A DNA stretch of 64,000 nucleotides from Pseudisothecium myosuroides (lineage: Eukaryota > Streptophyta > Bryopsida > Hypnales > Lembophyllaceae), in assembly GCA_951799445.1 (NCBI GenBank), contig OX637287.1:36051724-36115723 (forward strand). Reading direction: 5' to 3'. The position numbers and the translations under genes were made by a program. Shown here one piece after another: positions 20,850 through 31,925 of this stretch. Positions within the stretch are counted from its first letter, which is position 1; every line of letters starts with the position of its first letter. The notes beneath the pieces are model-generated. The model was not told the DNA's origin. It saw only the letters and a program-made list of their open reading frames with translations, and did not search any database.

Positions 20850-21900
20850 TATATATTTGGATGCGCTATTGTTTTGAGGCAAGGACAAATGCAATACCAA
20901 AAGTTCAAAACCCTTGGTTTTGTAATCTCCCAAAAACAAGTGTAGAAGATTCCGTAGTGAACACCATTATGACCACACAGACTATAAAATCAACCTATGA
21001 AATAAGCATGGAACTGCTCTTGAAAAGAATTTGCAACATAACAACATAACAATATAAGAAGCGGAATTGCAATATATAATATATAATATAAGCATGGAAT
21101 TGTTGTTTTAACCTTTTTTTTAGCCTTTTATTTTTAGCCTTTTATTTAAGCCTTTTATTTTTGTTTTCTAATTTTTGTTTTTAATTTGTAATATTGTAAT
21201 TTTAGCCTTCAATTCTAAGTTGTTTTTCCTCTTGAAAATAACTATTTTCAAACAAACTAATGTGCCTAGTGTTGTTGCCACAACCAAAATAAAAGTAAAA
21301 GTAATTTTTTAATTTTTTAATTCATAAAAACTTTGAAATTCTATAACTTTCACGTTGTAGGTCTAAATGCCACAAAAAAAAGCCTTTACACTAGAGAGCG
21401 AAACAAACTCATAAGTTAATACCTCCAATTATCCGAAAATCCAAGTCTGAATTCAGCTGCAAATTCACGAACCCCGGTCTAATCTTCTGTTCCCCCCAAT
21501 CTGGCCTCCTGAGTGTCCAGCACAGCGAACATGCCAAACCCAAGGCAGCAGTCGAATTATAGGCAGCAGTCAGTGGGGTTTTTTTCATTTATCTTAGGGA
21601 ACGCAGAAAGTGAAAGGAGGAAACGATTTTCATCCATGGAATGATGAAACTTGCAATCTATGGATGGAATTTCATTTATTCATCCAAAATGATATTTAAA
21701 ATTGAGCGATACCGTCCCAAGAATTGGTAGCAAATTAGTGATTTCATCCACTTGAAAAGCAAGAATATTTTGCCAAATATTCCCTAGAAAAAAAATTGTA
21801 GCTTTTGAGCGAAATTTCCCTCTAAAAAACACATTGGATTGCAGATCACAGCAACAGGAAGCTGAGGAGGGCAAATGTGCTGAGAGTAAGGTAGGAGGTC
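20850..21900. other. AT-rich intergenic DNA
   Basis: No gene is recognised. It includes short direct repeats of TTTTAGCCTTTTATTT (around 21110-21160) and poly-T-rich stretches. Confidence 0.5.
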
Positions 21901-21904
21901 CATT

Positions 21905-22205
21905 AATCACCCATTTCAGAGCTGAAACTGGATTTTGGGGAGGCCAAACTTCTTGAAATATTTTTCAATAAACTTTCCTTGAAAGACAAATGGAATTGGC
22001 ATCTAACCCAAGTCATTTCATATTTTTTGGAGCTTTATGGAATTAGTTATGAAATTTTGAAGTTAAAATGGCATAGGACTCTAAAATCGCTCACCTCCTT
22101 AAATGTACACTATTTGTACATTGCTAAAAGCTATGAAAAATCAACATGTACAAACAATGTACATTTGGGGAAGTGGGCAATTTTAGAGCGTGTACACTTT
22201 TAAAC
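21905..22205. repeat. Dispersed repeat, related to 52545-52800
   Basis: It shares with the reverse complement of 52545-52800 the words TTTCATATTTTTTG, CTTTATGGAATTAGTTA, TTTTGAAGTT and AATGTACA in order. Both copies contain small inverted TGTACA words. This is an interspersed repeat of unknown class. Confidence 0.7.
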
Positions 22206-22776
22206 CTTCCTACCTTAGTGCAATCACCCTTGGTGCGATCATAGTTGTAAATCAATGAGTAGTACCTTAGGCCCTGTTTATACTACTATTCTTAGGTCCG
22301 GATGGAAGGCTATCCCAATTTGTAAGAATTTGGACCCTCAATTTGGTCCCAGTTCAACACTCAAGCCTTAGATAATGTAAAGTGGAAAGTGGAGAGGCCC
22401 AATTCTAGGGCCTACTTTCTTATTTATCTCTTGGATTTTTGAAATGCTCAATTAAAAAAATCTATAAAATACACATTTTTTCCTTTTGCTTCCTATTTTT
22501 CCTATTTCAAAAATAATTAAAAGAGAGAATTTTCTTACTTTTTTGGAACCTTTTCCTTTTTTTTCCAATTTTTCCTATTTCAAAAATCAAAGAGAGAGTT
22601 TTTTACTTCTTTTGAACCTTTTCCTTTTACTTCCTATTTGTTGTTTTTTGAAAAAAAGGGATTCTTTTAACTTTTTTTGAACCTTTTCCTTTCTCTTTCT
22701 ATTTTTTGTGCTTTGAAGAAAAGGAATATTTTACTTTATTTCAACCTTTTCCTTTTTCTAAAACTCATCTTTTTAA

Positions 22777-23507
22777 CCCCTAAAGGAAAAAGCTGCGTTT
22801 TTTGGCAACAAACCGATTTTTGGCAGCTCACTAAGAAAGGAGTTTTTATTTTTTTTCTTTGAAAATTTTACACAATATGTGCCCAAGGAGTAGCTTTAAG
22901 GCCCAACAAGTTTCATAACTTTTGACTACATAGATAAAAAGTTATTACATGATATGTGATTTTCTTTGAACTTTGGGCAACCCGGGCAGCTCTAAAAATT
23001 TCTTTAAAAATGACTTTTAAAAAAAATAAAAATTTGAAATTGGTTCTTTAGATTTATATATACATGGAAAGCTTTGAATCATTCAATTTCAATCAATGAG
23101 TCAAAAGTTATGAGGAGTTTAAGTTTACGGGTAGGCAAAAAATCATAACTACCCACAAACTTAAACTCCTCATAACTTTTGACTCATTGATCGAAATTGA
23201 ATGATTCAAAGCTTCCCGTGTATATGTAATTCTAAAAAATCAATTTCAAATTTTTATTTTCTTTAAAAGTCATTTTTAAAGAAATTTTTAGAGCTGCCCG
23301 GGCTGCCCAAAGTTCAAAGAAAATCACATATCATGTAATAACTTTTTTATCTATGTAGTCAAAAGTTATGAAAATTGTTGGGCCTTAAAGCTACTCCTTG
23401 GGCACATGTTGTGTAAAATTTTCAAAGAAAAAAAATAAAAACTCCATTTGTAGTGAGCTGCCCAAAATTGCTATGTTGCCAAAAAACGCAGCTTGGTCCT
23501 TTAGGGG
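22777..23507. mobile_element. TTAA-flanked element, copy B (near-palindromic)
   Basis: This 731-bp element begins CCCCTAAAGG and ends CCTTTAGGGG, flanked by TTAA (22773-22776 and 23508-23511). Unlike copy A, both ends are R-type (TTTTTTGGCAACA.., GGCAGCTCAC), and the whole element is an inverted duplication: arms of about 340-360 bp meet near 23135-23150 around AGGCAAAAAATCA. Internal words GGGCTGCCC and TATGTAGTCAAAAGTTATGA are shared with copy A. There is no ORF. A transcript would fold into a long hairpin. Confidence 0.8.
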
Positions 23508-23511
23508 TTAA

Positions 23512-26500
23512 CAGCAATAGATTTATTGGACAAAACAAATCCATATATATTATTTACTTTTGCAACATATTTATACGCTAATACCAATCATTGTTGAAAC
23601 AATGTAGAAACAAATTTGTGTTCATCTGGAATCCTAAGGATCGTATGAGTCAAGAATGGGTTTATAGTCTTTTGAAGGTAAATAAGCATCTTGAAAGCCT
23701 AATATTAAGTACATTTGAATTTTCATTTACTAAAGTTCTTTTTAGATGAGCTCAAGAAGTATATCAATTAGACCACAATGTTAACTTATTAATATTATCT
23801 TTATTTCTATTAAAAATTTCAAGTATGATAAGCATTTTTTTTAAACTATAATTTTTGCAAAGAATTTATTTAGGATAGATATACATTTTATTTAGATGCT
23901 TTTTGATTATGAATAATAAAGGTACATCTAAGAATCTAAATTGTAAATTATACCATGGAAAAATATCAAAAGAATTATTTAATTAATATAGCAAAATAAT
24001 AACGCTTGACTACATAAAGATATGATTTGTTTCTTAAGGGGTCATTCTAGCAAGTGGTAATCCTAGCTAAAATTCTTGAACGCATGAAAAGCCACAGCAT
24101 GAGGAGTTTGTACTTCGCAATTTCTTCTTCATACATAGTAGCTAATGTGCCTAGTTATTTGTAACTAGGTCAAATTTTCAAATTTTCGTGTTGGCAAGTA
24201 AAAAAAAGTTTCAACGCACCAAAGAATGCGGCATTTGGTGATACTTTATGCAAAAGTTATGAAGGGTCAAAATTTAAAATAATAACTTTCATTGATTGAC
24301 AAGAGAGACCATGTTAATGATTAAATGAAGGAGCCCAAGATAGGACTTTAGGCCACCCAAAACTTTGTTTCAATGTCATCTTAGGAGCCAAAAGGTTCAA
24401 TGTTGCTAAGAAGTGAGCGAGGAGTGGAGAGTATAGAGTGGAGAGCGTAGAGTGGGAAATAGTGAGTGGGGAGAGTAGATCTTGGATGGAGAATGGAAAA
24501 ATCAAATGAAATTTGGAAAATATTTGGATGCAAGTGTCTCAAAATTTGGATGAAAGTGACTTCAAATTTGGATGAAAGTCACTGGAAATTCAGTAGATGG
24601 GAACAAAGTTTTCAAATTAAAATATAAGAAGGAGAAGGTTTGGATTAAAAAAATGGATGAAAATGGATGAATAATTTGAATGAAAATAGATAAAATATTG
24701 GATGAAAACAAGTGAAAAAGTGGATAAGATTGTATCCAATAGGAGTTCAAGCATTAGTGGAAAAAACAAGAAAAGAGTGATAAGGCAATGAAAGTAGGAA
24801 CTAAGAAAATGAGTGACAAAATTCCACTGCCATGCACAAAAGAATATTTCTGGGTGATGGGGCCTACGGCCACGGAAATAGGATGTCCTATAACCGCGGT
24901 TGAGGATTGAGGGTCATTCTGCATGCACATAACCATAGAGCTGAAAAACACTTATTACCGTAGAAATGTTAAACAACTTAGAGGCTAGACCTTTGTGCTT
25001 GTCCAAGGTTTTAGGTAAACCCAAATTTAGACAAAAGATCACTTGTTCCATAAGTTGGCTTCTAGGCTAATGCTAGCTGTTGGCACAATGCTAGAGACCA
25101 AAAGAATGGAACACGTAGTGAGCATGATTTCATACAAACAAACATAATACACAATACAAATACAATGAAAACATTTTCTTTTAGGATGGAAATGGGTTGT
25201 GAGCTCTCAATTCGTCACTTGAGACTCATGATTTATTTTATTTTTACAAGTTTGAATATAGTTTTATATACAAAAAGCCCCCAAAAGAGTGTAAAACCAA
25301 AATAAATATGTCACATACTATATTAGCATTTGGTCCCTTATAGATTGTTTTCCCGCAAATAAACCCCGTTTTCACTTGTACATAGGTTAAAACATGAGAA
25401 TTTAAGTAAATAATAGAGTTAGGACTAATTTGGCCAAATAGCCCAAACCTGTGGTGCATGTGACATATTATGGCTAAAATTGGTTGGTGGGAACACTATT
25501 AAGTACCCAAGTCCATTCCTAAGGATAGGTTTCACTTTCCCCATAATATTGATTAAATAGCAAAAAATCCAATTATTGGCCCATAGAATTTACAAACTCA
25601 AGATGGATTCGTAGGAAGAATCTACAGATGCGATATGGTGATCTAGGATGGAAATCACATTTGAGACTCAACGGCAAAATTGGTTTGCCAAGATTTCATT
25701 CTATGTGGAAGATTTCTTAGTTGCTAGATTTAAAAGGAGAAAGCAGAATTTGAATCTCCTTTGAACTTTGTGCAAAGTAAAAATATGAGTTTACACATCC
25801 TTTGTAGAATTCCATGAGAGGTTTCATAAAAAGATTTGAAATCTTTTGACTTACAAAAGATGCCTTTCTGGTCGGTCAATCGCCAAAACCTACAATAGGA
25901 AGTTTCTAGAAATTACCTAAGTTGCGCTAAAATCTCACTAAAAATAAAACTAACTTCTTTTAAGCTAATAAGATGCTTCAACAAGTTTCACAACATTCCG
26001 GTAGTCAGAAGTGCCCAAACCGGTAAGATCCCCTGACAATTGGCAAAATTAAAGTTGACAATGGGATTGACTGGTGTATCAGGAGTATACAAAATTGGAA
26101 TGAAATCAAAGCTAGGTCTTTTTTTGCTCCCCCATATCTTCTAAGGAGCCTAGGTTAGTTACTTTTCTTAAAAAAGTCAAACTCCAAGATTTGGGTTTTT
26201 GTCCTGTTTTGGTGTTCAAATAGCGATAGGTTTGTTGAATTTTTTGGAGTTTAGTTAAGGGGTGGAAGTATAGAGAGACTACAAATGACCTTCGGAAGCC
26301 AACGATGCAATCGATTTTTGATTTGGAGGATTTCACAATTGAATCCGCAAGCTAATTAGTAAATGAACATGAACGTTCAAATTTGGAGAGAATCCACCGT
26401 CCGGATTTACACATTATAATAATTGATGAACAGCGTCTCGAAGAAATCTATGGAAGTTTTTTGGCAATCGAATCTTTTGAAGTAGGTGGGGGCTAGACCA

Positions 26501-26590
26501 CAAATCACATGTTTGTGGATTTCGAGTATGTTCTGCAATGCCCAATGAACAATCAACGTGAAAAAAATTCTCTCAAAGGTGTAGATGCCT
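23512..26590. other. Gene-poor AT-rich stretch
   Basis: No gene is recognised. At 24205-24265 there is a copy, in inverted orientation, of a repeat also seen near 41230 and 55700 (words CTTTGGTGC..TTGAAA, AACAAGAA). Low-complexity GGATGAAAAT-like repeats occur around 24540-24730. Confidence 0.5.
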
Positions 26591-27435
26591 GACTTCTGTG
26601 ACGCTTGACAGTGCAGTGCTTCATCGTTGTGCTGAATCTTCCGCCCTGTACGGACCTCATGGGAGCTCGGCTACTGCCCGTCTGCGGTCCCAGGTAACGT
26701 CCACATGCCAAGCGTGTTTCCCAAGACCTCCTCCTCCAGACTTCCTAGAGGACTTCAACCCACCTTCCCCAACCCCGGAAACTAACGGCAGTAACTGCCT
26801 TGCAAAGGATGAGGGACAGAATCAACGAGCTAGAGGAGCGTGGCACACAGATGAAAATTGCGGAATTGGTATTACATAGCATTGGCTCAATGTTTCAAAC
26901 ACGCTTACGTGATCCCGTCTACCTACAAAATCACTATTCCTCCCAGACATTGAAGGAGACCTGCGACTTTCTACTCACCAAAACTGCAGTATAGGTGCTG
27001 TAGAATGGCAAACTACAAAATTGCCACAAAATACAAAACTGCCGGTAAAACCTGCGCTTCAGTGAAATACGGTGAACTCCCCGACTAAGAACCCGCCGCC
27101 ATCAATTACCGACGAACTTTGCGCTGCCAGGTCCAACCTGCCAATGTGAAAACAAAAACATTGATGGATGTCCGCTGTCGCCCAGGTGCTGGAAATTACC
27201 ACCCTGTAAAACATCGGCAGTCACATACCATCTAGGAGGACGCTTGATGAAGTGTGGCTGGAGCTAGATTCCTCAACGTCGCCACTGACTGGACTGGGGA
27301 CATTGAATTGCCGACGCTCTGCCAAATTCCGCGCTACTTGAATGGCGCCTGCTATGGGGCAAGAGCTTTTGGCGCCAGGAGACTGAACCCCATCCATCTT
27401 CATCAACCAATCTGGAAGGGCCAAAGGAAAATTAG
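26591..27435. other. GC-richer decayed coding-like stretch
   Basis: Base composition is clearly less AT-rich than the surroundings. ORFs occur on both strands; the plus frame near 26800-26994 encodes RMRDRINELEERGTQMKIAE, a helical stretch, and ends FLLTKTAV. None is recognised. Together with the zinc-binding remnant just downstream, this may be the body of a decayed transposon. Confidence 0.4.
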
Positions 27436-27600
27436 TCACATTGTTGATATCTTCATGGCCCATTTCCGTGAGTTGTGAACAATCGCGTAGCAAGACTTGC
27501 GGCACATGAAGACCATTCCACACGCCTCGCAAAAATTGTTCTGCTTCCAACCACATTGGATGCACTGCTTGGCTAAGGATCTGTGAGACTCAGGAACATG
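27436..27600 (-). pseudogene. Zinc-binding C-terminus resembling piggyBac transposase
   Basis: Read on the minus strand from 27600, the frame gives HVPESH.., then CIQCG, FCEACG, FMCRKSCYAIVH and ends WAMKISTM followed by TGA (27436-27438). The spacing C-x2-C-x7-C-x2-C-x5-C-x3-C-x4-H resembles the C-terminal cysteine-rich domain of piggyBac transposases (family pattern: CxxC, CxxC, LC..CF..YH, preceded by a H-x-P segment). Upstream codons are lost where the decayed element D (27606-28190) begins, so only the tail remains. The family assignment is from motif memory; other Cys-rich transposon tails are possible. Confidence 0.5.
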
Positions 27601-27605
27601 GCTCG

Positions 27606-28190
27606 GTAAAAAGTTATGAAGATTTTTAGTTTGTGGGCAACTATAGATTCCCTACTCCAAAATAAACTTTGAAGTTGTTTATTTAACTCAATTTTTAATA
27701 TTTTTGAAAAAAAATAAAATCATAGAATCTAGATTGTTTATTACAACATTGCAACCATTGGGATTGGCATTTTTCAATCCCATAATTAACTTCTTTACAA
27801 CTTAGTGTTTTGAATCATTCTCTATTTCTTTCTAGTACTTACTATTTTCCTGTATGTTGTACAAATTCAAATGATCTAAAATTTTCAAGCATGTAGCCAA
27901 CTTGCCCTAAAGAATGAATCCTAAGAGTAACCACAATTTTGGATATTTTTTCATACAAATGTGACCTTGCGAAATGCAGCTGCCTGGTTTTTTATAGGGC
28001 CCAAAAAAGGATTCTTGTCAATTCAAACACTAATAACTTGCAATCCACATGGTGGAAAATTCTGAAATTTTCTTCTCAAACCAAGGGACCACAAGATCCT
28101 ACGGTTGCATGTGACCAAAATTTGGTACTTGTGCTCAAAATGGCAGTTTTTGAGCGTTTGAGTGGAAAACATAGTGAAGAACTTAAGAGA
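27606..28190. mobile_element. TTAA-type element, copy D, decayed and truncated
   Basis: The right end (about 28140-28194) matches the L-type end of copies A and C (TGGCAGTTTTTGAGCG.., ACATAGT) but has drifted to ACTTAAGAGATTAA in place of ACTTTAGGGGTTAA. Internal words (AAAAGTTATGA, ATTACAACATTGCAACCA) follow copy C. The R-type half is missing; it starts abruptly at 27606 beside the zinc-binding remnant. Confidence 0.65.
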
Positions 28191-28944
28191 TTAAGATGAT
28201 TACCTTATGGGCAATTTTGTTAAAATGACGATATTTTTTTTAAATGGCATGAAAATAGTTCAGAACGGCCGTTCTGAAATCTATACTAGTCCTAGATGGT
28301 GAAAGTGGCACACCGTCAAAGTGGCACTTGGAATACCGCCATTTTAAAGAAACACTACTAGAAAATTTAGTGTCCGATTCAACAAGAAAATCAAAAAATA
28401 TATGTTATTTTGGATAGTGGATTAGGACATTTTGATTCGGACAAAAATCAACACTTCTATGTTGATTTTATATCTTGATTCGGTCACAGTGAAAAAATTA
28501 TTATTATTATTCAATAATTTGCCACGTAAGCTGCCACATAGGTTGAACTTGCCACGCAGGCAAGACTGCCACGTCATTAGAACGGCCAAACGGATTAAAT
28601 TGCCACGTCAGCAATCAACAAATTGATATTAAATAATTAATTAAAGTTTCCAAATTAAATTCATAAATTTAAAATTTAACTTTAAAAAATCCAACATCAT
28701 ATTCAAAATAATTAAATAAATATATACTACTGTAGAGCTTTGAATGCCAAAATCACCACTACATTCCAAATAATTCAACATATATTCCAATTTGACTTTC
28801 AATGTAACTTACCTTGGTGTTTGAAGAGAGGGGAAGACAAGGCCTTTATACAAGTGAGGTGGTAGGAGGTAGGACAACCCATATGGGATTTGTAAAGAGT
28901 GAGGAATAGTTGGAGCTCAACCGCTCATACTTAAGTCAAAAGTA

Positions 28945-29325
28945 GGAATTGTAGTTTTAGTAGAATTTCAGACCTCATTTAGGCATTGTAGAATTACTTT
29001 TTTCAAAAAACTTTGAACTAAGTTATTGTAGAAAATGAATCTAAATTTCATCTCCAAAAATCCGTTTCAGATTTCAAGCCTCCAATTAAAAGTTATGGAC
29101 AAATTTGAGAGAGGGGTTGGAAGGGACATTTTTTTTGACAATTTCAAACACCCACTTTGAAATTTGTCCATAACTTTTGATTGGAGGCTTGAAACATCAA
29201 ACGGTTTTTTGGAGATGAAATTTGGCTTGATTTCACAACTTTTTTTAGCTCAAAGTGCTTTGAAAAAAGATATTCTACTATGCCAAAATGAGGTTTGAAA
29301 TTCTACTTTGTACACAATTCTTACA
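28945..29325. repeat. Inverted repeat inside the CACTA element (first)
   Basis: The arms, about 28945-29110 and 29155-29325, are imperfect reverse complements. Examples are CAAGCCTCCAATTAAAAGTTATGG against its mirror CCATAACTTTTGATTGGAGG, and AGACCTCATTT against AAATGAGGTTT. Confidence 0.8.
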
Positions 29326-29566
29326 TTTTGACAATGAGCGGTCAAGCTCTCATCTTCAAATTATCCCATATTCTTTGATAATTTATGATGAACAATGGAT
29401 TTCATTGTAAAACCAACCTCTCTATTATCATTTTTTCTAAATGTCAATGAAAATTGGTGACTCCTAGTAGTAGTTGGGGCCACCATATAAATTGCTCTCA
29501 TAAATTGAGAAACTACAATTGTGAAGTGAAAATTGGGCATATTGTTGCACAAAAGGGATTCTACAA

Positions 29567-30115
29567 TTTCACTTAGAATGGACTATACTTAGACCTATTA
29601 TTATTTGAATGAAATTTTTATGTAAAAATAATTTTTTTGTGAAAAGTCAAAATGTCTCATTTCTTTTTATAGGATGAATATACATCTTGACTAGAATTAC
29701 ATATTATAAGTTCCATGAATTTTAAATTTTTATTGATTGAACTTTATGGATTGAAATCTTATTGATTAAAATTTGACCTCAAAATTTTCACTTTTTTATT
29801 TTTCATTCCATAGATTGCAAAAAAATACAATAAAAATTCAAAATAACATCAAATAACTATATATATCAAAAACATATTTGCAATTTATGGAGTGAAAAAT
29901 TAAAAAGTCAAATTTTAATCAATAAGATATCAATCAATAAAAATCCAATATTCGTGGATCTTGTAGTATGTGATTCTAGTCAAGATGCACATTCTTCCTA
30001 TAAAAAGAAATGAGACATTTTGACTTTTCACAAAAAAATTACTTTTCCATAAAAATTTCATTCAAATAATAATAAGTCTAAATATAATCCATTCTAAGTG
30101 AAATTGTATATAAAG
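29567..30115. repeat. Inverted repeat inside the CACTA element (second)
   Basis: The arms, about 29567-29810 and 29885-30112, are imperfect reverse complements (for example AAGTCAAAATGTCTCATTTC against its mirror, and TTAGAATGGA against TCCATTCTAA). It suggests a foldback inserted into, or captured by, the CACTA element. Confidence 0.8.
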
Positions 30116-31047
30116 GTAGAATCCCTTTTATACAACATGTCAAAATTTCTCTTAATATTTTCAATTTTTTAGTTTATTAAAACAATTTATATAATAGCCA
30201 ATTATTTTTGGAAGTCACCATAAGTCCATCACCTTGCCATATAGAATATCTTGATTTTAGATGGTCATTGGACTTTATTTTGGACTTTTCCGCTAATATT
30301 GGACATTTTTATTTTTTACAAAATTTTGATCATTTAAATTTTTTGCTGAATTTGACAGTTTTTTTTTTTCATTTTATTTATTTCTTGGCATACTTTTAAA
30401 TAATTATTTTTGGCCGACCCTATCTTACTATTACAATATGTGGAAAAATGAAAATGATGTTGAGAGGATTGCCGAATTAACTGAGCAAATTTTTTTTTTG
30501 TTCAAATCAACCAAATCATGTTGATTGATGTTTGGAGGATAGCCAAATCAACAGAGCTCAATTTTATTTTGTTGTAATCAACGTAAGTGCATTGATTTTC
30601 TATTGATGAGGGCCCCCTTTTCTAGTAGTGAAATTGCCCATCCTTACAAAAATAACAAATTGGAAGGTAGTACTTTATAAAAGAGAAAACTATATTGCTT
30701 AAAATTTTGACTCACATAATTGAGAATAGTCAATCCTAATAGTCAAAGATTTCTAATAAACAATATGCATTACATATTGTCATTTACTAAAAAATCAAGA
30801 GTTGTGTATAATGAAGAATTTCAATATTTTTTGGCATTCATTGCCCACAATTTAAGAGTTCTTAGAAGTTTCATCTCATAAGTCCCAATGAATGTGCCAA
30901 AGGTTACATTGTATGTAAGTTTCTACTCAAATGAAATTTGTACATATATTTTTCAATCCTTAAGTGATATTGTTGTGTCTTCTTTTCCTATGTCATCCAT
31001 AACATGTCTAGTTTGAATTTGTATAGTTATAAACCTAAAAAATATTA

Positions 31048-31658
31048 CTCCCTCCGTTCCAAAATGATCTTTTTGTTAAACAAAATGCTCTAGAATAAGG
31101 TTGAAAATAACTTTTTTAAGGATCTGTTTTGAATTTTGAGTAGAGTGTGATGCACTCCTATCCTAAAAATTTCAATTTTGAATAAGTTTTCAAAATATAA
31201 ATATGACACTTTGAAAAGTGGGATTTTGGGGCCATTTTAATGGAGCATTGGTGGCCAATTGTTCTTAGAAATTCCCGTGTTGCTTGTGCTACCTCTTGTC
31301 TTCTTGCGTTGTTAGTCCAAGGATAGAACAAAATGTCTGGTAACCTACTGGTAAGTGGGCCAACAAAACATTTGAATGAGGATAGAATCACCCTATTCAG
31401 GGCATGTGGTTTGGTAGCATGTGGTTTTGACTGACGTAATGGTTTGTTTGCTGCATTGCGAGGTGGAAGTCTATAGTGGTATTTGGAATGAGGTTAGTGT
31501 CTACAATAGTTAAACCAGATCAGACCAGAGTTGCTTTGGCCTGTGTATTCTTCACATTTTCAAAAAGTGAGGTCCCTTCTTCCACATCACTCCAAGAAGA
31601 TCATTTTGGGACAAGAAATTCAAGCCAACCAAAAGATCATTTTAGGATGGACGGAGAA
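31048..31658. mobile_element. Stowaway-like (Tc1/mariner) element
   Basis: The left end CTCCCTCCGTTCCAAAATGATC follows TA; the right end reads GATCATTTTAGGATGGACGGAG and is followed by AATA. The CTCCCTCCGT terminus with TA target is the hallmark of plant Stowaway MITEs. It is 611 bp with no ORF. A second inward copy of the end motif (GATCATTTTGGGAC, near 31600) suggests partial end duplication or nesting. Confidence 0.75.
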
Positions 31659-31925
31659 TAAAACATATCAAAACATGGGCTTATTGTTTCATTTAGAGCA
31701 AACTCCAAGAAGCTCAAAAAGGCCTTCAATGTAGCGGGGTTAAAGCAGGTGAAAAAGAATCTCCAAATCGGTTATTAAATAGTCACTACAAAATGCCAAT
31801 TGGCCTAAACATTAAATAGCAATTGCATGCCTCTGATAAAGCAACCGCATCTCTCTTTTCTAATCTCAGTTTCATCTGCAAAACTAGTGTGCTGAGGTAG
31901 CAAGTCGGAGACGAAGAATTGAATT

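Larger units (their letters stand above)
28353..30630. mobile_element. CACTA element, 2.3 kb, non-autonomous
   Basis: It starts CACTACTAGAAAA and ends TTTTCTAGTAGTG with AAA on both sides as a 3-bp target duplication (28350-28352 and 30631-30633), as expected for CACTA (En/Spm) transposons. Near the left end there is a cluster of TGCCAC(G) words and TTGATT words that may be subterminal transposase sites. There is no transposase ORF. The interior consists largely of two consecutive long inverted repeats (see separate entries). Confidence 0.85.

Noticed and set aside
22262..22290. GGCCCTGTTTAT.. as a Tourist/Harbinger terminus
   Set aside because: The motif resembles such ends, but no matching inverted end was found nearby.
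27221..27565. Minus-strand 114-codon ORF overlapping the zinc-binding tail
   Set aside because: It is in a different frame from the Cys/His cluster, has no motif of its own, and is considered a shadow ORF.
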